Shown in pieces: positions 34,923 to 43,981 of a DNA stretch of 64,000 bases (the first letter of the stretch is position 1; each line of letters begins with the position of its first letter). This stretch comes from DATBGO01 sp050011895 (GTDB lineage Bacteria > Actinomycetota > Actinomycetes > Streptosporangiales > Streptosporangiaceae): positions 51,738-115,737 of the forward strand of contig JBEKIF010000014.1 of the NCBI GenBank assembly GCA_050011895.1, given 5' to 3'. The translations under genes and the position numbers were made by a program. The notes beneath the pieces are model-generated. The model saw only the letters and a program-made list of their open reading frames with translations. It did no database searches and had not been told where the DNA came from.

Positions 34923-36400
34923 TAGCGGCTGTCCTGACCCAGGTCGAACGGGCGCAGGTAAGGAGCCGGCCGGTACGGCGTGAACGCCGGTGCCGTGGGG
35001 CAGAAACCGTCGACCGGTGACCCCACCGGGCACGTTCCGTCCGGGGCTGAGTAGATGTTGTAGGCCCCGCCGAGGTCGGTGGCCGCGGTGTTCAGGCTGG
35101 CCGGCTGCAGCGCCTGGCGGTTCCAGTGACCGGTCGCCAGGCGGTTCAGCAGCGTCTGAGCCGCGGTGATCGTCTCGGCCGGGGTGAACGCGCAGTGCCC
35201 CGCCCGGCTCACGAAGATCTGGCGCAGCAGTCGCGAGTCGCCGGCCCGCTGGACAACGCTGGCATACGCCTGCTCGTTCTCGGGCACCACAAGCCCGTCG
35301 CCGGTGGTGTGCATGGTGAGCACCGGCACCGGCAGGTCGCCGTTGAAGGTGATGTAACGGGCGAGATAGCGGACCGCCGACGGATCGGCCTGGATGCGTG
35401 TCGCCCGGTTCAGGGTCGTCAGGTCGGCCCACAGGTTGAGGCCCGCGGCCTTGTACAGGGCACGGACCTCACGGAAGTCCGCCGACTTCCGCAGGTCGCG
35501 GAAGTAGTTCACGCCGGTGTTCCAGGACACGTTGCCGCCGGCCCGGGCCTCAAGCTCGGCGCGCAGCGCGAACGCGAACGGAAAGGTCACTTCGGTGTCC
35601 CAGAGGAACTGATTAGCCTCCTGGCCGACGAAATCGTTCGCGGCAGGCTGCGGGGACAGCGGGGTGAACCAGCCCGGGATGTCACCGAGCGCGGCGGCCA
35701 GGGCCAGCCGCGCCCGGCCTGCCGCGGTGCTCTGTGCGCCGGCCGCCACCGTCTCGGCCGTGTTCAGGTTGGCGGTCGGGTTCGTGATGTTCACCAGCTG
35801 GAGCTGATCACCGGCCGGGCCGGCGATCAGCTGCTGGAACGCGAACTCGGAATCCAGCCCGATATTCCAGGTGGCGACCCCGCCGGACAGCACGCCGCAC
35901 ATCGGCAGCGCGGCACTGAACCGGTCCGGGTAGGTCTGGATCAGGCCGGCCGTGATGATGCCGCCCAGCGAATGGCCCCACGCGATCGTCTGAGTGGGCT
36001 TACCGATCTTCTTGTCGAAGACGTTCAGGGTGTGGATCTGATCGGGCAGCGCCTGCTGGATCGCCCAGCCGGTACTGGCGTAGGACGAGCCCGCCAGCGC
36101 ATAGCCGTTGCCGAGCAGCCAGGCGCCGGTCACCGGATCTCCGACGTCGGTCGCTGGGTTGGCGGAGCCTGGCGTGACATATCCATGGCTGTACAGGAAC
36201 AGGGTCCCGTTCCAGTCGGGCGGGACCTCGATCTTGTAGGTGGCGCCGTCCTTGAAGGTACCGGTCAGCGTGGTCACTGCCGCCGCCGGGCTTGCGTGCG
36301 AGCTCACCGCCCCGGACGCCGGTGCGGCAGCCAGCCCCGCTCCGGCGGCCAGCAGCGTCGCCGACACCGCCAATACGGGCAGTCTCGCGAGTTTTCGCAT
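34922..36400 (-). CDS. Secreted alpha/beta-hydrolase (esterase/peptidase-like)
   Basis: A 492-residue secreted hydrolase. The signal peptide is MRKLARLPVLAVSATLLAAG..., with likely cleavage near ASGA (about 30). The nucleophile is Ser144 in WGHSLGG; the acid is probably the Asp of HTTGDGLVVP and the His lies in RAGHCAFTP. The fold is a prolyl-oligopeptidase/lipase-like alpha/beta hydrolase, and the substrate is unknown. The ATG at 36400 has GGAGA six bases upstream, better than the GTG two codons earlier. A C-terminal extension contains a two-Cys motif (GTCPVGSPVDGFCP), perhaps a disulfide. Confidence 0.85.
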   Translation of the reverse strand: MRKLARLPVLAVSATLLAAGAGLAAAPASGAVSSHASPAAAVTTLTGTFKDGATYKIEVPPDWNGTLFLYSHGYVTPGSANPATDVGDPVTGAWLLGNGYALAGSSYASTGWAIQQALPDQIHTLNVFDKKIGKPTQTIAWGHSLGGIITAGLIQTYPDRFSAALPMCGVLSGGVATWNIGLDSEFAFQQLIAGPAGDQLQLVNITNPTANLNTAETVAAGAQSTAAGRARLALAAALGDIPGWFTPLSPQPAANDFVGQEANQFLWDTEVTFPFAFALRAELEARAGGNVSWNTGVNYFRDLRKSADFREVRALYKAAGLNLWADLTTLNRATRIQADPSAVRYLARYITFNGDLPVPVLTMHTTGDGLVVPENEQAYASVVQRAGDSRLLRQIFVSRAGHCAFTPAETITAAQTLLNRLATGHWNRQALQPASLNTAATDLGGAYNIYSAPDGTCPVGSPVDGFCPTAPAFTPYRPAPYLRPFDLGQDSR

Positions 36401-36541
36401 TATCACTCTCCATTGTGCCGTTCCGTTACGGATAGGCCCCGTTAGCGGGACTCTAGACCGGCATGGGTCATTAGCGACAGGGGCAACTGGAAAGCACGAC
36501 TGGAAAGCACTGCACTGCGGGGACCGGCGCGCTACCGCGGT

Positions 36542-37318
36542 TCAGAGGCGGCCGGCCTCGACGATGCGGCGCAGGAACCGGCGGGTGCGCTCGTCCTTCG
36601 GGTTCGTGAACAGCTCGCCGGGCGGCGCGTCCTCGATGATCCTGCCTTCTTCGAGGAAGCAGACCCGGTTGGCGATGTCCCTGGCGAACCCCATCTCGTG
36701 GGTGGCGATCAGCATGGTCAGGCCGGCCGCGGCGAGTTCGCGGATCACGTTGAGCACCTCGGCGACCAGCTCGGGGTCGAGCGCGCTGGTGACCTCGTCG
36801 AGCAGCATGATCTGCGGCTTTACCGCCAGAGCGCGGACGATCGCGGCCCGCTGCTGCTGGCCGCCCGACAGCCGGTCCGGATAGTCGGCTGCCTTGTCGG
36901 CCAGGCCGAACCTGCGCAGCAGCGCCCGGGCCTCTTCCTCGGCCCGCTTGCGCGGCATTCCGAGCGCCTTCACCGGGGCGAGCGTCACGTTCTGCAGCAC
37001 GTTCATGTGCGGGAACAGGTTGAACGACTGGAACACGATCCCGATGTAGCGGCGCACGAGGTTCTGGTCGATGCCGTCGCCCGTGATCAGGTTGCCCCAC
37101 AGCCTGATCTCGCCCGCGTCGATCGGCTCCAGGAGGTTGAGGCAGCGCAGCAGTGTCGACTTGCCCGAGCCTGACGCGCCGATGAGGCAGATCACCTCGT
37201 GGGTCGCCACCGACAGGTCAATCCCGCGCAGCACCTGGTTGGCGCCGAACGACTTGCACAGGCCCTCGACCCTGATCGCCTCGGCACCGGGACCCGGGCG
37301 CCCGGTCCCGCCGGTCAC
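36542..37318 (-). CDS. Polar amino-acid ABC transporter ATP-binding protein
   Basis: A 258-residue GlnQ/HisP-type ATPase. Walker A is IGASGSGKST (46-55), the Q-loop is VFQSFNLFPHMNVLQN, the signature LSGGQQQR, and Walker B IMLLDEVTSALD followed by the H-loop ATHEMGFAR. The THEM motif and FPHMNVLQNVTLAP mark the polar amino-acid import subfamily. The ATG overlaps the permease stop (ATGA, 37315-37318). It is the last gene of a binding protein-permease-ATPase operon. Confidence 0.93.
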   Translation of the reverse strand: MTGGTGRPGPGAEAIRVEGLCKSFGANQVLRGIDLSVATHEVICLIGASGSGKSTLLRCLNLLEPIDAGEIRLWGNLITGDGIDQNLVRRYIGIVFQSFNLFPHMNVLQNVTLAPVKALGMPRKRAEEEARALLRRFGLADKAADYPDRLSGGQQQRAAIVRALAVKPQIMLLDEVTSALDPELVAEVLNVIRELAAAGLTMLIATHEMGFARDIANRVCFLEEGRIIEDAPPGELFTNPKDERTRRFLRRIVEAGRL

Positions 37319-38274
37319 GGCCCCACCCCCGAGAGCCGGCGCCTGCGGTCACGGTCGATCAGGCGGTCGGTGAACCTGGCCAGCGGGATGGTCAGGATCA
37401 GGAACAAGATCGCCGCGACCGTGAAGCTCGAGTAGTTGAAAACGGTGCTGGCGTAGATCTGGGCTGCCTCGTTGGCCTCGATCGCGCCGAGGACACCCAC
37501 CAGGGCGGTGTCCTTCTGCAGGCTGATGAAGTCGTTGAGCAGCGGCGGGATGATGTTCCTGATCGCCTGCGGCAGGATCACGTGCCGCAGCGCGGTGTAC
37601 TGCGACAGCCCCAGCGAGCGGGCCGCGGCGACCTGGCTGCGCTGGACCGAATTCAGGCCGGCCCGGTAGACCTCGGATACGTAGGCGGAGTAGGAGAGCA
37701 CCAGGGCCACCACTCCGTAGACGGCATAAGACTGGTAGGAGACGAACGGCAGCCGCAGCGCGGGCAGGCCGAAGCCGATCGCGTAGATGACCAGCAGCAG
37801 CGGAACGCCGCGGAAGAAGTCGACATAGATCACGCCGAGCACCCGGAGCGGGAACAGGACCGGGCTGGTGGACTGCCGGATCAGGGCGATGACCAGGGCG
37901 AGAATGAGAATCAGGACCTCGGCGGCGAGGAACATCCTGATGTTCAGCCAGATGGCCGCGCCGACCGAGTAATAGCCCTTCTTCGGGTTGCCGATGAACG
38001 ACTGCCACATGTCCTGCGGGTTGAAGAACGTGTGCCTGACCTGCGCGCTGCCCGGGGCCAGCAGGAAGATCGCGACCAGCGCGGCCAGCACGACCAGGGT
38101 GCTGGCCGACGAGATGGCGGTCGCCCGGCGGCCGCCGCCGGACAGCAGCCGCGGCCCGCGGCCGGTGCTGCCGAACGAGCCCGGGATCCCTATCCCCCAG
38201 TCGGAGCCCAGGGTCCCGAGAATCGGTTCGAAGGCGCTCTGGCCGGCGCCCTCCGGGCTCGCGTTCTCGTCCAT
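37315..38274 (-). CDS. Polar amino-acid ABC transporter permease
   Basis: A 319-residue membrane protein. A Gly/Arg-rich cytoplasmic N-terminus of about 50 residues precedes five or six helices. The His/Gln-type permease coupling region YRAGLNSVQRSQVAAARSLGLSQYTALRHVILPQAIRNIIPPLLNDFI is the EAA loop that docks on the ATPase. Early helices (SVGAAIWLNIRMFLAAEVLILILALVIALIR) match the HisM/GlnP family. A 35-bp gap separates it from the upstream binding-protein gene. Confidence 0.93.
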   Translation of the reverse strand: MDENASPEGAGQSAFEPILGTLGSDWGIGIPGSFGSTGRGPRLLSGGGRRATAISSASTLVVLAALVAIFLLAPGSAQVRHTFFNPQDMWQSFIGNPKKGYYSVGAAIWLNIRMFLAAEVLILILALVIALIRQSTSPVLFPLRVLGVIYVDFFRGVPLLLVIYAIGFGLPALRLPFVSYQSYAVYGVVALVLSYSAYVSEVYRAGLNSVQRSQVAAARSLGLSQYTALRHVILPQAIRNIIPPLLNDFISLQKDTALVGVLGAIEANEAAQIYASTVFNYSSFTVAAILFLILTIPLARFTDRLIDRDRRRRLSGVGP

Positions 38275-38309
38275 GCCTCAACAAGCCCGGGCCGGCCGCC
38301 GTCCCGCCG

Positions 38310-39182
38310 TCAGGGCTTGATCGTCGGAACGCTGAGGTAGATCTGCAGGTACTTCTTCTGCAGCGCCGCCAGGGTCCCGTCGCTCTTCAGCGTCGCGATG
38401 GCCTTGTTGACGCAGCTGACCAGCGGGTCACCCAGGCTGAACAGCAGGCCGTAGTGCTCGCCGGTGCTCGGGAACTGGGCGACCATGACCGAGCCGGGGA
38501 TCTCCGACGACGAGATGTACTGCGCGGTCGGGGTGTCGGTCACGAGCGCCGCGATCTGGTGGGTCTGCAGCGCCTCCTTGACGTCGTTCAGCGTCTGGAA
38601 CACCTTCGGCTGCGAGGTCGGCTGGATCTGGCTGGTGATGAAGGCCAGGCTGGTCGTCCCCACCTGGTCGCCGAAGTTGTAGGTCTTCAGCTCGGCCGGG
38701 GAGTGCTTGGTGACGATCGGGGTGCCCTTCAGCGCCACGAGCGCCTGCTGCACGTCGTAGTAGCTGCTGGAGAAGCTGACCGCCGTGGCCCGCTGGGGCG
38801 TGTAAGAGATCTCGTTAATATCGAAGTCGAATTTCTTTGGCCCGGGCGCATAGGAGGCGTCGAACGGCTCGTAGGCCCAGCGCACCTGCGCCGGGGTGAA
38901 GCCAAGCTGCCTGGCGATCGCGTAGCTGACGGCGCTCTCGTAGCCGGTGCCGCTGGCCGGGTTGTTGTTCTCGAACCAGGGCGGGTAGGCGGGCTTGTCG
39001 GTCGCGACGGTGAGCGCGCCCTTCGCGTACAGGTCCTTCTGGATCGCGGCGTTGGAGCAGCTGGCTGCGCCCGCGGTGGTGGCGGGCGTCGCGCCACTTG
39101 ACGCCGGCGCGCTCGAGCTGCCGCAAGCGGCGATCCCGGCGCACAGGGCCACGATGGCGGCCGCCGGAATTATCCGTCGCAT
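38310..39182 (-). CDS. Amino-acid ABC transporter substrate-binding lipoprotein
   Basis: A 290-residue family-3 solute-binding protein. The lipobox is AGIAAC with Cys20. The ligand-binding fold begins at GALTVATDKPAYPPWFENN, with typical GYESAVSYAIARQLGF and a late DTPTAQYI region. Specific ligand contacts cannot be assigned, but family-3 proteins bind amino acids or opines. ATG 39182 has GGGGTGG five bases upstream and gives a normal signal; GTG 39191 is possible. It is the first gene of the importer operon. Confidence 0.92.
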   Translation of the reverse strand: MRRIIPAAAIVALCAGIAACGSSSAPASSGATPATTAGAASCSNAAIQKDLYAKGALTVATDKPAYPPWFENNNPASGTGYESAVSYAIARQLGFTPAQVRWAYEPFDASYAPGPKKFDFDINEISYTPQRATAVSFSSSYYDVQQALVALKGTPIVTKHSPAELKTYNFGDQVGTTSLAFITSQIQPTSQPKVFQTLNDVKEALQTHQIAALVTDTPTAQYISSSEIPGSVMVAQFPSTGEHYGLLFSLGDPLVSCVNKAIATLKSDGTLAALQKKYLQIYLSVPTIKP

Positions 39183-39359
39183 CGGATCCACCCCACATCA
39201 GGACAGGAACACGGGCCAGCGGCCCGTGACGATCAGTGACTGGCCAGCCTAACGGCACCCCCGGGCAATCCCAAGTTCCGGGTAGGGATCCAGCCGCCGA
39301 CGCTGATCGCGGCCGGGGTCCCCTCCTGAGCGCGCATCCGCGGCCGCAGCCGCGGTCCC

Positions 39360-40139
39360 TTAGCCCCGGATGTAGACGGGCGTGCCCGGGATGCGCACCA
39401 GCTTGTGGAAGAAGGCGGCGATGTCCATCGGGATCCGCACGCACCCGTGCGAAGCGGGGTACCAGGGCACCGGAATGTCACCGTGCACGGCGTAGGCACG
39501 GCCGATGAAGAAGGCCGAGTTGTACATCGTGCCGAGCGGCACCGTGATCCAGCCGGGCGCGTAGCTCAGGAACCGGTAGTTGCCGGTAGGAGTGATCGCG
39601 TAGCCGCAGGAGCCATTGCTGCAGTAGTAGTAACCGCCCCCGGTGGATACGTGGCTGATCAGCTCGATCTTGTTGTGGTGATAGAGGACGAGCACCTCGG
39701 TCTTCAGGTTGATCTCGACCCGCAGGTTCCGGCCGCCGCCGGGCTTCAGGACCTCGGGCAGGCGCGGATGGACAAGCGCCTTTTCCATCCTGATCCCGAT
39801 CTCATCGGAGTTCGCCGCGGTAAGGACGAATCCCTGGACCCGCTCGAATGCCCACACCGCCTCGATCGTGTTCTGGCCGAACGAGCCGTCGATTTTGCCC
39901 GGGTAATACTTCAGGACCGCCAGCCGTCGCTGCAGGTTCCGCACGGCGGTGCCGCGCATGCCCACGGTGAGGGCCCGGCCGGGCGGCACGTACGCAGGAG
40001 CGGCCACCAGCCGGGGTTCCGCGCGCCCGGCCGCCGCTGCCGGGGAGGCGGCCGCCATCGGGCCCTGGCCAAGGACGGACGCGCTGACGGCAGCCACCGC
40101 GCCAAGGCCGATCAGCCACCGCCGAAACGGAACGCCCAT
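39360..40139 (-). CDS. L,D-transpeptidase (YkuD) with peptidoglycan-binding domain
   Basis: A 259-residue secreted cell-wall enzyme. The signal peptide is about 1-35. The PG-binding domain 1 (GMRGTAVRNLQRRLAVLKYYPGKIDGSFGQNTIEAVWAFE) spans about 60-105, and the YkuD domain about 138-258. The catalytic motif is HG(DIPVPWYPAS)HGCVR with His219, His231 and Cys233. Such enzymes form 3-3 peptidoglycan cross-links or attach proteins. The insertion YYYCSNGSCGYAI has two Cys that may form a disulfide. It stands alone between the importer operon and a small divergent gene. Confidence 0.92.
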   Translation of the reverse strand: MGVPFRRWLIGLGAVAAVSASVLGQGPMAAASPAAAAGRAEPRLVAAPAYVPPGRALTVGMRGTAVRNLQRRLAVLKYYPGKIDGSFGQNTIEAVWAFERVQGFVLTAANSDEIGIRMEKALVHPRLPEVLKPGGGRNLRVEINLKTEVLVLYHHNKIELISHVSTGGGYYYCSNGSCGYAITPTGNYRFLSYAPGWITVPLGTMYNSAFFIGRAYAVHGDIPVPWYPASHGCVRIPMDIAAFFHKLVRIPGTPVYIRG

Positions 40140-40345
40140 GCGTGCTCCTTCAAGCCGCCCGCCGCGCCTGCGCGATCAGGATTGTGGGTTCGCCCTCAGA
40201 TTAGGCCATTACAATCGCTAGACGCCTGAGGCGGCCGGCGGGTTGCGCGCTGCAACTGAACCCGGCGTGCGCCGCGGCCGTTCCGGCAATGACAGCATCG
40301 AGCCGGGACGCCCGCGGCCCGCCAGCCTCCGAGAGGGCCCGCACC

Positions 40346-40540
40346 ATGAAGAACAGCCTGCTCATCGCCGTCGGCGTGCTGATCACGATCGCCGGGGTGG
40401 TGTGGGCGCTGCAGGGCCTCGGCTATGTCGGCGGCAGCGTCATGTCCGGCGTTACCTTCTGGGCGGTCGCCGGCCCGCTGGTCGCGCTGGCCGGGCTCAC
40501 GATGGCCGTCGTCGGCGTGCGCCGCCGCTCGCCCAGGTAA
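40346..40540 (+). CDS. Small two-helix membrane protein
   Basis: A 64-residue integral membrane protein: helix 1 is SLLIAVGVLITIAGVVWALQGLGY and helix 2 FWAVAGPLVALAGLTMAVVGV, with a basic RRRSPR end. The pattern VL(I/L)..AG..W.LQGLG..GGS.M.G..FW...G is a recurring small actinobacterial family of unknown function. ATG 40346 has GAGAGG at a 9-base spacing, which favours it over the longer frame. Confidence 0.75.
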   Translation: MKNSLLIAVGVLITIAGVVWALQGLGYVGGSVMSGVTFWAVAGPLVALAGLTMAVVGVRRRSPR

Positions 40541-40682
40541 TCCCGCTTCCGCCGGATACGCAGCGGCGCGCAAATGGTTAACAGCAGGTAACAACTACGT
40601 GTGCCTGTCCGCCGCGCGGGTATCTATCCCGCGTTGTTCGGCACCTCGCCGAATACTCACTGACCAGGGGGGAAACGGGGCT

Positions 40683-40922
40683 GTGGTGAGTTTCGTCAGT
40701 AATGTCCGGCGTGCGGCCGAGGGGCTTTTCCTGCAGGTTTTCGATATCTACGGCAATAACAAGGTGGTGCGGACGGCGGGCCGTCAGGCCGGCCAGCTCG
40801 CCGGTCAGCTCACCAGCGGACTGCACGAGGCGGGCGGCCGCGCGACAGCGGCCATGTCAGACCTGCGGGGCAAGGAAGCGCGGGTCAAGGACGCGCGGGC
40901 CAAGAACGTCGCCCACCGATGA
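40683..40922 (+). CDS. Small helical protein upstream of ppk2, unknown function
   Basis: A 79-residue predicted soluble protein starting at tandem GTG codons (40683/40686), with AGGGGGG about 15 bases upstream. Composition is helical: FVSNVRRAAEGLFLQVFDIYG, then QAGQLAGQLTSGLHEAGGRAT and a Lys/Arg/Ala tail. No known domain is recognised. It ends 46 bp before the polyphosphate kinase gene. Coding likelihood is moderate. Confidence 0.45.
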   Translation: MVSFVSNVRRAAEGLFLQVFDIYGNNKVVRTAGRQAGQLAGQLTSGLHEAGGRATAAMSDLRGKEARVKDARAKNVAHR

Positions 40923-40967
40923 TGGCCTGCCCGCCAGGACGACACCAGGGCTCCGCGGGGCAGTCCA

Positions 40968-42101
40968 GTGTCCGGCCAGCGCGCTGACGGCGACGTCGGC
41001 GCGATACTGCAGCGGCTCGCCGATCAGCTGGGCCTGCGCATCAGCCAGCAGAAGAACGGCCGCGCGCGGCTAGTCAGTCACGACGGCACGGTCGTGCAGC
41101 CCTGGCGCCAGGGTTTCCCGTACGAGAAGCGGCTCGGCCGCGAGTCGTATGACGCCGCCATGCAGCCGCTCCAGATAGAACTGCTCAAGCTGCAGAAGTC
41201 GGTCAAGTCGTCGGGACGCAGGCTCGCGATCGTCTTCGAGGGACGTGATGCGGCGGGCAAAGGCGGCACGATCAAGCGCTTCACCGAGAATCTCAACCCG
41301 CGCGGCGCCCGTATTGTCGCCCTGGAGAAGCCGACCGAGCCGGAACTCGCCCAGTGGTACCTGCAGCGCTATCTCGCGCACATGCCAGCCGCCGGGGAGA
41401 TCGTGCTGTTCGACAGGTCCTGGTACAACCGGGCGGGCGTCGAGCGGGTGATGGGCTTCTGCCGCCAGGAGGAGTACCTGGAGTTTCTCAGGGAAGCGCC
41501 CGAGTTCGAGCGGATGCTGGCTCATGATGGCATCTCGCTGATCAAGTTCTGGTTCTCGGTATCCCAGACCGAGCAGCTCAGGAGGTTCATCCACCGGCAG
41601 CTGGATCCGGTCAAGCAGTGGAAGCTCAGCCAGATCGACCTGGACTCACTAGACAAATGGCATGAATACACCGCGGCCAAGGAGGCGATGTTCCTTCACA
41701 CCGACCAGGCCGAGGTCCCGTGGACCGTCGTGAAGAGCAACGACAAGAAACGGGCCAGGCTCGAAGCGCTGCGTTATGTGCTGTCATCCACCGACTATGC
41801 GGAAAAGGACGCCCTGATCGTCGGGCAGCCGGACCCGCTCATCGTCGGGCCCGCGCCGGTCATGCGCGAAAGCGGCGCAGACCAGCTGGCCCAGGCCGCG
41901 CAGCGGCGGGCCCGCCGCACGATCGACATCATCAACCTGCCGCGGCCCGACGGGGCCAGGCGGCGTGATGAGCACCGGCTGGCCATAGCGGGCGCGGGCA
42001 GCCAGCCGGTGGCGGAACTGCGCGGTGACGAGACCGCCCGCTCGCCCGTCGCTCCGCTCGCCGACAGCGGTTCCGATGCCCCGCCGCCGCGCCTGGCCTG
42101 A
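40968..42101 (+). CDS. ppk2: Polyphosphate kinase 2 family protein
   Basis: A 377-residue PPK2. Walker A is EGRDAAGKGG (91-100, Lys98), the downstream motif is TENLNPRGARIVAL, and Walker B is LFDRSWYNRAGVERVMGF (147-164). The lid residues are in SNDKKRARLEALRYVL. PPK2 transfers phosphate between polyphosphate and nucleotides. One complete PPK2 domain of class I size is present, and an N-terminal 50-residue extension and a Pro/Asp-rich tail flank it. The start is a GTG. It converges on the TetR gene, separated by a hairpin. Confidence 0.92.
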   Translation: MSGQRADGDVGAILQRLADQLGLRISQQKNGRARLVSHDGTVVQPWRQGFPYEKRLGRESYDAAMQPLQIELLKLQKSVKSSGRRLAIVFEGRDAAGKGGTIKRFTENLNPRGARIVALEKPTEPELAQWYLQRYLAHMPAAGEIVLFDRSWYNRAGVERVMGFCRQEEYLEFLREAPEFERMLAHDGISLIKFWFSVSQTEQLRRFIHRQLDPVKQWKLSQIDLDSLDKWHEYTAAKEAMFLHTDQAEVPWTVVKSNDKKRARLEALRYVLSSTDYAEKDALIVGQPDPLIVGPAPVMRESGADQLAQAAQRRARRTIDIINLPRPDGARRRDEHRLAIAGAGSQPVAELRGDETARSPVAPLADSGSDAPPPRLA

Positions 42102-42117
42102 CGCGGCACCCCGGTCT

Positions 42118-42143
42118 GGCCTGACGCAGCGCCCCGTCAGGCC
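42118..42143. terminator. Hairpin between ppk2 and tetR
   Basis: GGCCTGACG (42118-42126) pairs perfectly with CGTCAGGCC (42135-42143) around an eight-base loop, at the point where the two convergent genes end. It overlaps the last codons of the TetR gene. No T-tract. Confidence 0.6.
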
Positions 42144-42907
42144 CGCTTCGCCGCCGGCGCGGGCCACCGCGCCGCGGGATCGGGCGGCACCTGCAGGTAG
42201 CTGGCCACGCCACGGACGATGATGTCCATCCCCCACTCGAACCGGTCGTCGGCGCTTCCCGCGACCAGGTCGGCGGCGAGGGCGACCGTGTTGGGGAAGT
42301 GCTCCGTCGGCAAGGACCCAAGCCAGGCGGCGATCTGGGCCCGCGGGTCGTCACCGGGGCCTGGCGCCGGCATGATGTCCTGCTCGTACGCGAACGCGCC
42401 GACATAGAGCGCGGCCAGGTCCCCGACGTACGCCGCTACCTGGTCGGGGATGCCGGCCGTGCGAAGTTCGGCCAGGATGACCTCGCCAAGCGCGAGCATG
42501 CTCGGCCCCCAGGGCACGCGGCCGAGGGATAGTTCGGCAACACCCGGATGCCGCCGGAAAACACTGAGCATCTCCCGCCCGAGATCCTTGAGCCTCTCCT
42601 GCCAGCCACCGCGCCCGGCAGGGACGTCGATCTCCTCGACGATCCGCTCGAGCACAAGCTGGACCAGCTCATCCTTATTGGCGACGTACCCGTAGAGCGA
42701 CGAGGCCGAGACCCCGATCTGGTCGGCGACGCGGCGCATCGTGAGCGCCTGACCGCCCCCCGCCTCCACCACCTGCAAAGCGGCGTCGACAACTACCTCC
42801 CGGCTGAGCTGCGGCCTCGGAACGCTGCGGCGCCGCGGTGCGGACCGCCACGGCGGCTCGGGCAGGCGAGCCGCCGCCTGCCCCGCGCCGTCCGGTGTCC
42901 CAGCCAT
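42137..42907 (-). CDS. TetR-family transcriptional regulator
   Basis: A 256-residue TetR with a Pro/Arg-rich N-terminal extension of about 35 residues. The HTH is VVDAALQVVEAGGGQALTMRRVADQIGVSASSLYGYVANKDELVQLVLERI (about 39-90). The C-terminal ligand domain resembles the TetR_C family (PGVAELSLGRVPWGPSMLALGEVILAELRTAG...YVGAFAYEQ). It is divergent from a DrrAB-like exporter, with operators in the shared 96-bp gap, so it probably represses the exporter and itself until a drug-like ligand binds. No ribosome site precedes the ATG, while TACCCT lies seven bases before it, so a leaderless transcript is possible. Confidence 0.88.
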   Translation of the reverse strand: MAGTPDGAGQAAARLPEPPWRSAPRRRSVPRPQLSREVVVDAALQVVEAGGGQALTMRRVADQIGVSASSLYGYVANKDELVQLVLERIVEEIDVPAGRGGWQERLKDLGREMLSVFRRHPGVAELSLGRVPWGPSMLALGEVILAELRTAGIPDQVAAYVGDLAALYVGAFAYEQDIMPAPGPGDDPRAQIAAWLGSLPTEHFPNTVALAADLVAGSADDRFEWGMDIIVRGVASYLQVPPDPAARWPAPAAKRA

Positions 42908-42928
42908 GCCAGACAGGGTAGTTGACGT

Positions 42929-42992
42929 GAACAGCGTTCTGTAGTAAACAATGTTCAGCAGAAAACATCGTTTTGTTAAAGAACATTGTTCT
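42929..42992. promoter_or_regulatory. Cluster of TetR operators in exporter/tetR promoter region
   Basis: Dyads with one pattern lie in 64 bp: GAAC-AGC-GTTC (42929-42939), AACA-A-TGTT (42947-42955, within AAACAATGTTC), and the best, AGAACA-T-TGTTCT (42980-42992). A weaker AAACATCGTTTT lies at 42963-42974. Likely consensus GAACAnTGTTC. They overlap where both promoters must be, fitting autorepression plus repression of the ABC exporter. Confidence 0.7.
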
Positions 42993-43003
42993 GAGAGGCT
43001 CTC

Positions 43004-43981
43004 ATGACCGACGTAACCGGCGCCGTCGAGGCAACAGACCTAAGGAAGAGCTTCAAGGGAGGGGTTCGCGCGCTGGACGGGCTGAGCTTCTCGGTCGCGC
43101 CAGGCAGCGTATTCGCCCTGCTCGGCCCGAACGGCGCCGGGAAGACGACGACGGTGCGGATCCTGACCACCCTGTCAAGGCCGGATGGCGGCCGGGCCAC
43201 GGTGGCCGGGATCGACGTGCTCAGCCGCCCTGGTCAGGTGCGGTCGGTCATTGGCTCGGTGAGCCAGCGCAGCGGTGCGGTGAGCCAGCTGACCGGCTAC
43301 GAAAACCTGGTCATGCAGGGCAAGATCTACCAGATGCGCCGGGCTGACCTGCAGCGGCGCGTGGCCGAGCTGCTCGGGCAGTTCGGGCTGGTGCAGGCGG
43401 CCCGCAGGCAGGTGCGCACTTACTCGGGCGGGATGCGGCGGCGCCTCGACGTGGCGACCGCCCTGGTGCACCGCCCGGCGGTGCTGTTCCTTGACGAGCC
43501 GACGACCGGGCTCGATCCGGAGGGCCGCGCCGAGCTGTGGGCGGTGCTCACCGGCCTGGCCTCGGCCGAAGGAACAACCGTCCTGGTCACTACCCACTAC
43601 CTGGAAGAGGCCGACCGCTTCGCGGCCAAGATTGCCATCGTCGACCAGGGCCGGATCGTCGCCGAGGGGAACTCGGAGCAGCTCAAGGCCCGGTTGCAGG
43701 GTGACTCGGTGCAGCTCGAGCTCGCCGACGCGCACGGCGCGGAACTGGCCGAGAAGGCTCTCACCCGCGTTCCCCAGGTCCGCCAGACGGCAGCGGACGG
43801 CGCCATGCTCCGGGCCCGCGTCGCTGACGGCCCGCGGGCGCTGCCGGCCGTGCTGGCCGGGCTTGAGGCGGGCGGCGTGCCGGTGCTGTCGGTCACCGTC
43901 GCGCGCCCCTCACTTGACGACGTCTACCTGCACTATGCAGGCCGGTCATTCCGGCAGGCAGAAGGGATCACCGTCGCATGA
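43004..43981 (+). CDS. DrrA-like ABC exporter ATP-binding protein
   Basis: A 325-residue daunorubicin-resistance-type ATPase. Walker A is LGPNGAGKTTTVRIL (about 44-58), the signature YSGGMRRRLD, Walker B VLFLDEPTTGLD and the H-loop VTTHYLEEADR. The C-terminal DrrA-type extension ends with RPSLDDVYLHYAGRSF, diagnostic of the DrrA/DUF4162 group. It pairs with the permease that overlaps its stop (ATGA). The 22-bp spacing from the strongest operator suggests tight repression by the divergent TetR protein. Confidence 0.93.
   Translation: MTDVTGAVEATDLRKSFKGGVRALDGLSFSVAPGSVFALLGPNGAGKTTTVRILTTLSRPDGGRATVAGIDVLSRPGQVRSVIGSVSQRSGAVSQLTGYENLVMQGKIYQMRRADLQRRVAELLGQFGLVQAARRQVRTYSGGMRRRLDVATALVHRPAVLFLDEPTTGLDPEGRAELWAVLTGLASAEGTTVLVTTHYLEEADRFAAKIAIVDQGRIVAEGNSEQLKARLQGDSVQLELADAHGAELAEKALTRVPQVRQTAADGAMLRARVADGPRALPAVLAGLEAGGVPVLSVTVARPSLDDVYLHYAGRSFRQAEGITVA

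Noticed and set aside
40425..40682. Extended N-terminus of the small protein at 40683
   Set aside because: The extension overlaps the preceding small membrane gene and is Arg/Pro-rich; the tandem GTG codons follow a purine-rich stretch.
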